Below, in pieces: positions 31,655 through 36,174 of a stretch of DNA of 36,174 bases (positions are counted from its first letter, which is position 1; every line of letters begins with the position of its first letter). The notes beneath the pieces were generated by a model. The model had not been told where the DNA came from. It ran no database searches and was given only the letters and a program-made list of their open reading frames with translations. Source of the DNA: Knufia peltigerae (taxonomy: Eukaryota > Ascomycota > Eurotiomycetes > Chaetothyriales > Trichomeriaceae); the NCBI GenBank assembly GCA_030247855.1, contig JAPDRN010000212.1, positions 1 to 36,174 of the forward strand, written 5' to 3'. The position numbers and the translations under genes were made by a program.

Positions 31655-31816
31655 ATCCACGCATGGCGTGGATCTACTGGGATGTCCGGGCGTGGCGTGG
31701 ATCCATGGATTGCCGGATCGTGTCATCCACCCATGGCGTGGATCCACAGGTTGCCGGGTCGTTACCGGACTTCGGGGCGGGCGAGGGTCTGCAGTAGATC
31801 CACGCCATGCGTGGAT
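31655..31816. repeat. Cluster of SMAG-type repeats with perfect terminal inverted copies
   Basis: The 23-nt unit at 31794-31816 (GTAG then ATCCACGCCATGCGTGGAT) is exactly repeated in inverse orientation at 31655-31677. Between them, 31725-31747 is a close inverted variant and 31688-31705 a degenerate one. The cluster separates two convergent genes (stops at 31644 and 31827) and can fold as a large cruciform or terminator. Confidence 0.85.
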
Positions 31817-31826
31817 GGGCCACCGG

Positions 31827-32030
31827 TTACGCCGGTTCGTCCGGAATCTGCAGGCTTTCCAGCCGGGTGATGCAGTCCTTCAACTGCAGCTTGCGCCGCT
31901 TCAGGCGTTTGAACTCCAGCTCATCTTCGCCGTTGGCGGCCATGCGCGTGATCTGTTCATCCAGCGACCGGTGTTCGGCACGCAGGGCGACGAGGCGTTC
32001 GACGATTTCAGCGGGGTTGTAGGTGTCCAC
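31827..32030 (-). CDS. DUF465 (YdcH-like) small coiled-coil protein
   Basis: A 67-residue protein of the DUF465/YdcH family: two helices forming a hairpin (IVERLVALRAEHRSLDEQI and DELEFKRLKRRKLQLKDCI) with a short C-terminus. Function is unknown. There is no ATG; the frame begins at GTG (32028-32030), giving MDTYNPAEIVERL, with GGAG close upstream. A TATGCT lies 8 nt before the GTG and may be a -10 box. The gene is divergent from ttcA. The frame continues upstream through ttcA only as an antisense read-through. Confidence 0.85.
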   Translation of the reverse strand: MDTYNPAEIVERLVALRAEHRSLDEQITRMAANGEDELEFKRLKRRKLQLKDCITRLESLQIPDEPA

Positions 32031-32108
32031 GGTCTCCGAGCATACACAGCGACGATGACTGCCGGGAGAGGGGAATCCCGACCCCGGGTTCAGGCTGCCG
32101 CAAGCCGG

Positions 32109-32114
32109 TAGAAT
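32109..32114 (+). promoter_or_regulatory. -10-like TAGAAT, 6 nt before the ttcA ATG
   Basis: TAGAAT is followed by GGAGTC and then the ATG at 32121. The GGAG is too close to the ATG (2 nt) to be an effective Shine-Dalgarno. The arrangement is the same as upstream of mutM. Confidence 0.45.
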
Positions 32115-32120
32115 GGAGTC

Positions 32121-33017
32121 ATGTCCGCCGTGATCTCCCTGCCCGATCCCCCGCAGCGCGTTTCGCGCGATCCGCGCGTGGCCGGGCGCGGGGCGGACAA
32201 GCTGGGCAAGCACCTGCGCCGCCAGGTCGGCCAGGCCATCGCCGACTTCGGCATGATCGAAGCCGGCGACAAGGTCATGGTCTGCCTGTCTGGCGGCAAG
32301 GACAGCTACACCCTGCTGGACCTGCTGCTGCAGCTGCAGAAAAAGGCGCCGGTGCCGTTCGAACTGGTGGCGGTGAACCTGGACCAGAAACAGCCCGGGT
32401 TCCCCGAGCACGTGCTGCCGGAGTACCTGGCCGGGCTGGGCGTGCCGTACCAGATCATCGAGCAGGACACGTACTCGGTGGTCAGCCGGGTCATCCCGGA
32501 AGGTCGCACGATGTGTTCGCTGTGCTCGCGCCTGCGCCGCGGCGCGCTGTACCACCATGCCAAGGTGCACGGCTTCAGCAAGATCGCCCTGGGCCATCAT
32601 TGCGATGACGTGGTGGCCACGTTTTTCCTGAACCTGTTCCACCATGCCAAGCTGGCTGCCATGCCACCGAAGCTGCTCAGCGACGATGGACAGCACGTGG
32701 TGATCCGCCCGCTGGCGTACGTGCGTGAGCACGACATCGCGCAGTACGCGCAGGCCCGCCGTTTCCCGATCATTCCCTGCACCCTGTGCGGCAGCCAGGA
32801 AAACCTGCAGCGTCGGCAGGTCGGCCAGATGCTCAAGCAGTGGGACCAGGACCATCCGGGGCGCATCGAACAGATCGCACGTGCAATGGCCGACGTGCGA
32901 CCTGCGCAGTTGGCCGATGCCGCCCTGTTTGATTTCATGGCCCTGGGCCGCCGTGGCGATGCGGCGCATGCCGATGCCTGGCTGGCCGACGCAGTTCCCG
33001 AGACGCCTGCCGTTTAA
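32121..33017 (+). CDS. ttcA: tRNA 2-thiocytidine(32) synthetase TtcA
   Basis: A 298-residue PP-loop ATPase that thiolates C32 of certain tRNAs, using ATP, a 4Fe-4S cluster and a sulfur donor. The PP-loop is VCLSGGKDSYTLL (Ser57-Ser62). Cluster ligands are in TMCSLCSRLRRG and IPCTLCGSQENLQR. IALGHHCDDVVATFFLNLF and the LAYVREHDIAQYA region are typical of the family. Length is normal. The N-terminal 25 residues are variable. The ATG at 32121 is supported by the -10-like box 6 nt upstream. The gene is followed by rdgC after 36 nt. Confidence 0.96.
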   Translation: MSAVISLPDPPQRVSRDPRVAGRGADKLGKHLRRQVGQAIADFGMIEAGDKVMVCLSGGKDSYTLLDLLLQLQKKAPVPFELVAVNLDQKQPGFPEHVLPEYLAGLGVPYQIIEQDTYSVVSRVIPEGRTMCSLCSRLRRGALYHHAKVHGFSKIALGHHCDDVVATFFLNLFHHAKLAAMPPKLLSDDGQHVVIRPLAYVREHDIAQYAQARRFPIIPCTLCGSQENLQRRQVGQMLKQWDQDHPGRIEQIARAMADVRPAQLADAALFDFMALGRRGDAAHADAWLADAVPETPAV

Positions 33018-33053
33018 GGTCGGGCGCCCTTCTTCTTCAGACACCGGAATTCC

Positions 33054-33959
33054 ATGTTCTTTCGCAACCTGACGTTCTTCCGCTTCCCGACCTCCACTGA
33101 TTTTTCCGAAGTCGATACCCTGCTGCCGCACGCCCTGCTCAAGCCGGTCGGCGCACTGGAAATGAACTCGCGTGGTTTCATCTCGCCGTTCGGCCGCGAA
33201 GAGAAGGAAGCTCTCTCGCACCGCATTGCCGAACACCTGTGGCTGACCGTCGGTGGCGAGGACAAGATCCTACCCGGCGCGGTGGTCAACGACCTGCTCG
33301 AGCGCAAGCTGGAAGAGATCGAAGAGAAGGAAGGCCGCCGCCCCGGTGGCCGCGAGCGCAAGCGCATGAAGGACGACCTGCTGCATGAACTGCTGCCGCG
33401 CGCCTTCGTGAAGTCCTCGCGCAACGATGCCTTCATCGACCAGCTGCACGGCTATGTGGCGGTGGACACCTCCAGCCGCAAGACCGGCGAATATTTCATG
33501 TCCGACATCCGCGGCCTGCTCGGCAGCTTCCCGGCGATGCCGCTGAACGCCGAAGTCGCGCCGCGCTCGATCCTGACCGGCTGGATCGCCGGCGAGCCCC
33601 TGCCCACCGGCTTCAGCCTGGGCGAGGAGTGCGAGATGAAGGACCCGGTGGAAGGCGGCGCGGTGGTCAAGTGCCAGCACCAGGAACTGCGCTGCGACGA
33701 GATCGACAAGCACCTGGATGCCGGCAAGCAGGTGACCAAGCTGGCCCTGGTGTTCGAGGACAACCTGTCCTTCGTGCTGGGCGACGACCTGATCGTGCGC
33801 AAGCTGAAGTTCCTGGACGGCGCGCTGGACCAGCTGGAACATGCCGACGAAGACGGCCGCCGCGCTGAGTTCGACGCCCGCTTCGCCCTGCAGAGCGCGG
33901 AGATCCGCCGCCTGTTCCTGCTGCTGGAAGAAGCCTTCAAGCTCAGCAAGGCTGACTGA
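33054..33959 (+). CDS. rdgC: Recombination-associated protein RdgC
   Basis: A 301-residue DNA-binding ring-forming protein that restrains RecA-promoted recombination and is associated with the nucleoid. It starts MFFRNLTFFRF, the typical family beginning, and shows the GRKxx-type helix region RRPGGRERKRMKDDLLHELLPRAF, then DTSSRKTGEYF, and the C-terminal KLALVFEDNLSFVLGDDL. The length equals that of the family. The ATG at 33054 starts exactly at the conserved N-terminus. It runs in the same direction as ttcA, and a hairpin follows at 33974. Confidence 0.96.
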   Translation: MFFRNLTFFRFPTSTDFSEVDTLLPHALLKPVGALEMNSRGFISPFGREEKEALSHRIAEHLWLTVGGEDKILPGAVVNDLLERKLEEIEEKEGRRPGGRERKRMKDDLLHELLPRAFVKSSRNDAFIDQLHGYVAVDTSSRKTGEYFMSDIRGLLGSFPAMPLNAEVAPRSILTGWIAGEPLPTGFSLGEECEMKDPVEGGAVVKCQHQELRCDEIDKHLDAGKQVTKLALVFEDNLSFVLGDDLIVRKLKFLDGALDQLEHADEDGRRAEFDARFALQSAEIRRLFLLLEEAFKLSKAD

Positions 33960-33973
33960 ACAGGCACGCCGTC

Positions 33974-33995
33974 GGCCGCCGGTCATCCGGCGGCC
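33974..33995 (+). terminator. Hairpin after rdgC
   Basis: A perfect 9-bp stem, GGCCGCCGG (33974-33982) with CCGGCGGCC (33987-33995), closes a TCAT loop. It starts 15 nt after the rdgC stop and has no T-run. Confidence 0.6.
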
Positions 33996-34006
33996 TCGCA
34001 CGGCGC

Positions 34007-34012
34007 TATGCT
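34007..34012 (+). promoter_or_regulatory. -10-like TATGCT, 6 nt before the metallopeptidase ATG
   Basis: TATGCT is followed by GGGACC and then the ATG at 34019. The position relative to the start codon matches that at mutM, tdk and ttcA. Confidence 0.4.
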
Positions 34013-34018
34013 GGGACC

Positions 34019-34798
34019 ATGAGCCGTCTGCTGCGCCGCCTGATCTCGCCGGTCCCACCCGCCACCGTGCAGCGCGATACCGTTCGCCTGCGCCTGGAGG
34101 ATGTCGAGATCGAGGTACTGCGCGTGCGCGATCCGCGCGCGCGCCGGATCAAGCTCAGCGTCGACGAGCGTGGTGCACGACTGACACTACCGCCTCGTGC
34201 CAGCCTGGTGATGGGCGAGCGTTTCCTCGAACAGCATCGCGACTGGCTGGGCCTGCAGCTGCGCGTTTACCAGGGACACGGCCTGCCCGCCGCGTTGCAG
34301 CCTGGCGTCGACGGCGTGCTGCCGCTGCGCGGCGAACTGTTGCCGCTGCGCTGGCAGGAAGGCCGCTACGCACGACTGGAAATCGACGAACACGGTGCCT
34401 GCGTGCAATGGCCGAGCCGTGGCGGCGACGCGACCCTGCGCCGCCTGCTGCGTGAGTTCTACGAAGCGCAGACCCGCGCCGATGTCGGCCGCTGGTTGCC
34501 GAAGTACCTGCCCGGCCTGCCGCGCGCACCCAGTCGCCTGCGTTTGAAGGTGATGTCCTCGCAATGGGGCTCGCTGGCCCCTGACGGCAGCATGGCGTTG
34601 GATCTGGCACTGGTACTGGGCAGCCCCGCCGCGTTCGAATACGTGCTGGTGCACGAACTCTGCCACCTGATCCAGGCCAACCACTCGCCCGCCTTCTGGC
34701 ACGAAGTGGAACAGCGCTTCCCCGACTGGCGCGCGCAGCGCGACTATTTCCAGCTGGAAGGGCGCAGATTGAAAGCAATGCTCCGGCAGCTGCTGTAG
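34019..34798 (+). CDS. YgjP-type (DUF45/SprT-like) zinc metallopeptidase
   Basis: A 259-residue protein of the YgjP/DUF45 metallopeptidase family. The N-terminal half is beta-rich (RLRLEDVEIEVLRVRDPRAR, then KLSVDERGARLTLPP). The C-terminal half holds the SSQWGS motif and the zinc site VLVHELCHLIQANHSPAFW, with HExxH and the third ligand in the following NHS. All metal ligands are present. Substrates of these proteins are unknown. The start MSRLLRRL at 34019 follows a -10-like box. The stop codon (34796-34798) lies within the stem of the hairpin at 34785-34820. Confidence 0.92.
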   Translation: MSRLLRRLISPVPPATVQRDTVRLRLEDVEIEVLRVRDPRARRIKLSVDERGARLTLPPRASLVMGERFLEQHRDWLGLQLRVYQGHGLPAALQPGVDGVLPLRGELLPLRWQEGRYARLEIDEHGACVQWPSRGGDATLRRLLREFYEAQTRADVGRWLPKYLPGLPRAPSRLRLKVMSSQWGSLAPDGSMALDLALVLGSPAAFEYVLVHELCHLIQANHSPAFWHEVEQRFPDWRAQRDYFQLEGRRLKAMLRQLL

Positions 34799-34820
34799 CG
34801 CCCGCGCTACAGCAGCTGCC
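34785..34820 (+). terminator. 16-bp hairpin overlapping the metallopeptidase stop codon
   Basis: Arms 34785-34800 and 34805-34820 are perfect reverse complements around a CCCG loop. The TAG stop (34796-34798) is inside the left arm. There is no T-run directly after it. Confidence 0.72.
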
Positions 34821-35000
34821 CGCGCATTCTTCCTCTACCCCCGCCTTCGGCGCGCCCCTTCAACAGAAGGGGCTCCACTCCAGAGAGGGTATCGAGCGGC
34901 CGAGCATGGGCTGTGGCTACTGAAGCGCCCACAGCGCGCGACCCGCTTTGCCCCTGCTCTTCTTTTTCTCTTCCGTGGTGGCACGGAAACTGTCTGAGGT
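34821..35000. other. Gene-free stretch with a small hairpin
   Basis: No credible gene is present. GCCCCTTC-AACA-GAAGGGGC forms a perfect 8-bp hairpin at 34854-34873. A pyrimidine-rich run, including CTCTTCTTTTTCTCTTCC, lies at about 34958-34975. Together with element B this makes a 440-bp non-coding interval between convergent genes. Confidence 0.5.
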
Positions 35001-35178
35001 CGGGCGGGTGGGCCATGCAGGGGCGTAGGCGCCATGGATGGCGCCATCGAGCTTACAAGGGTGAGGGTGCTTTGCTTGCGAAGCACTGCTTCGCAAGCGA
35101 CCGAACGCACAGCCGCCAGCGGCTGGGCCGGGCCCCGGAGGGGGACTTGCAGCGTCCCCTGCATGGCCCACCCGCCCG
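35001..35178 (+). repeat. Structured inverted-repeat element, copy B (longer form)
   Basis: Terminal arms of 23 nt (35001-35023 and 35156-35178) are perfect reverse complements. Next to the left arm is an 18-nt palindrome (35028-35045), then CGAGCTTACA (35048-35057), and near the right arm ACTTGCAGCGTCCCCTGC (35145-35162), in the same order as in copy A. Between the last two blocks copy B has 87 nt where copy A has 7. That extra part holds an 11-bp hairpin (35074-35098, loop ACT) and a 7-bp hairpin (35110-35125). It is not coding. Confidence 0.8.
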
Positions 35179-35240
35179 GCCAAGCGCGGCTTTTGATTGT
35201 GCCCCTCCGCCACGAGCGGCTCAGCCGTTGGCCGAAAACC

Positions 35241-36110
35241 TCATCGACCCACGCGCAATGCCGCCGCCTCCGCCCATCGCGCCGCCACCCGCGGAGCGGT
35301 GATGCACACCGCCTGATCGGTCACCGTGGTCACCGCCCGCTCCAGCAGCTGGATGTCCGCTTCATGCTGGCGCGCCACATGCGGATCCTCGAAGAAGATC
35401 GCGCGTTGGCAACGACCTTCCAGCACACGGTCGGCAATCTGCGCATCGCCGCCCATCGGGCCACTCTGGTAGCGCGTCACCCATGCTGTATCCGCGGGCC
35501 AGCCGCGGCTCCAGGCCAGCTCGTTCAAGCGCTGGCCGGTGGTGCCGGTGGCTACGCGTTCGCCGAAGCGCGCCAGCACGTCGAAGTGTTCATCGGCGAA
35601 CGCCAGCATCGCCGGCTTCATCGCATCGTGCGCGATCAACGCCAGCGTCTGCCCTTCGAACGCATGCAGGTCGTCGGCGCCGCCATCGGCGGCCAAGCCC
35701 GCATGGATGCGCTCCACCTCGATCCAGTCACGGGCGGTGGCCACGGTGGAAATGAACGGCTTGCCGTGGATCACGCACTGGCGCTTGAGCGCGGTCGCCT
35801 CGGGGAACACCGAGGAAGGATCCACCGGATCCATCAGATAGACCGCACCGTCCAGCGTACGCTCGGCGCCCATGCCCACCACTTCGGCCACCAGCTTCAT
35901 CAACCCGCCCTTGCGACCGTACGGATAGCGCTGCAGGCCGTCGTAACCGGCAAGGAAACCGTTGCGCTGGATCGCGTCGTGGGTACGGCCGACCGCGCAC
36001 AGCGTCACGCCCAGTTCGCGCAGCCCGGGCTCGCTGGCGCGCAGCCAGCGGAACAGCGCCGCGCGCGCGTCGTTGTGATGGAGGCGGTTGGCGGCCAGGC
36101 CGATGCGCAT
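35241..36110 (-). CDS. Tandem methylglyoxal-synthase-like protein
   Basis: A 289-residue protein, about twice the length of E. coli methylglyoxal synthase. The C-terminal half (residues 154-280) has the whole MGS active site: LIAHDAMK (His161, Asp162), the phosphate loop ATGTTG, SGPMGGD (Asp222), FFEDP (Asp242), His249 and Asp252. MGS turns dihydroxyacetone phosphate into methylglyoxal plus phosphate. The N-terminal half (1-135) follows the same order of segments (IGLAANRL, CAVGRTHD, GRKGGLMKL, YLMDPVDPS, then GKPFISTVATARDWI) but lacks the catalytic residues and the GTTG loop. It looks like an internal duplication with a degenerate first domain. GGAG precedes the ATG at 36110. The activity of the C-half is predicted, not certain. 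Confidence 0.82.
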   Translation of the reverse strand: MRIGLAANRLHHNDARAALFRWLRASEPGLRELGVTLCAVGRTHDAIQRNGFLAGYDGLQRYPYGRKGGLMKLVAEVVGMGAERTLDGAVYLMDPVDPSSVFPEATALKRQCVIHGKPFISTVATARDWIEVERIHAGLAADGGADDLHAFEGQTLALIAHDAMKPAMLAFADEHFDVLARFGERVATGTTGQRLNELAWSRGWPADTAWVTRYQSGPMGGDAQIADRVLEGRCQRAIFFEDPHVARQHEADIQLLERAVTTVTDQAVCITAPRVAARWAEAAALRVGR

Positions 36111-36174
36111 CGAAAGCTCCGGGATCGGTAGAAGCGGCAGTGTATGTCGCTATTGACGGTTTCGGAGGGTTTTA
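36111..36174. other. Upstream region of the MGS-like gene at the window end
   Basis: These 64 bp hold a GGAG ribosome binding site for the minus-strand start. The last bases are AT-richer and may belong to a promoter, but the window ends. Confidence 0.3.

Noticed and set aside
31655..31816. Repeat cluster considered as a CRISPR array
   Set aside because: Units are palindromic, alternate in orientation and have irregular spacing. They fit SMAG-type repeats; no cas genes are present.
34913..35302. Frames through element B read as a small protein
   Set aside because: They consist of inverted repeats and hairpin arms, and have no initiation signals or conserved features.
1..36174. Search for prophage, IS element, tRNA-linked island or antiphage cluster
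   Set aside because: No integrase, transposase, tRNA, or defence-gene signature was seen. The helicase at 1115 stands alone, with no nuclease or other defence partner.

Overview
The window is chromosomal DNA of a GC-rich gammaproteobacterium of the Xanthomonadaceae, most likely Stenotrophomonas (S. maltophilia complex). The evidence is the protein repertoire, the very high GC at third codon positions, and several 23-nt palindromes headed by GTAG that fit the SMAG repeats described from S. maltophilia. I see no prophage, insertion sequence, CRISPR array, tRNA or rRNA. A run of 98 Ns (12135-12232) is flanked by an identical 79-bp sequence and looks like an unmerged contig overlap.

Layout. 1-1010: a truncated phenylalanine hydroxylase gene (phhA, minus) divergent from an Lrp/AsnC regulator. 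1115-4068: an SF1 helicase with an odd Walker A motif, then a lower-GC gene for a secreted, repeated, cysteine-rich protein. 4145-6340 (minus): a patatin-like lipoprotein and a GYF/AIM24 protein. 6500-9723: a TonB-dependent receptor and a class A acid phosphatase lipoprotein, convergent. 9957-12046: an alpha/beta hydrolase and a DUF4785-type exported protein, tightly coupled. 12270-14778: a stand-alone ABC ATPase (minus), a fatty-acid desaturase and an overlapping EF-hand protein. 14798-18730: mutM, then an ECF sigma factor and a transmembrane Ser/Thr kinase with a C-terminal helical-repeat region. 18779-21134: opgD and a Sel1-repeat protein (minus). 21224-23923: tdk divergent from rep. 24192-27186: a GNAT acetyltransferase, a YceH-type protein (minus), an e(P4)-type acid phosphatase and pyrF. 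27426-27558: a candidate small RNA gene. 27702-31644: a lipoprotein, plsB and a small exported protein, head to tail with one-base or four-base overlaps. 31827-34798: a DUF465 protein (minus), ttcA, rdgC and a YgjP-type metallopeptidase. 35241-36110 (minus): a protein with two methylglyoxal-synthase-like halves.

Functionally this is mostly core metabolism and housekeeping (pyrimidine salvage and synthesis, DNA repair and replication, tRNA thiolation, phospholipid and periplasmic glucan synthesis). Between these lie envelope and secreted functions such as phosphatases, hydrolases, the receptor and the sigma factor/kinase pair.

Least-explained items: the repeated Cys-rich exported protein (3325-4068); a family of structured non-coding inverted-repeat elements present twice (23979-24082 and 35001-35178) with compensatory stem changes; a putative sRNA with promoter, UUCG hairpin and intrinsic terminator (27426-27558); the tandem MGS protein with a degenerate N-terminal half; and several genes whose -10-like hexamer lies exactly 6 nt before the ATG, suggesting leaderless mRNAs.
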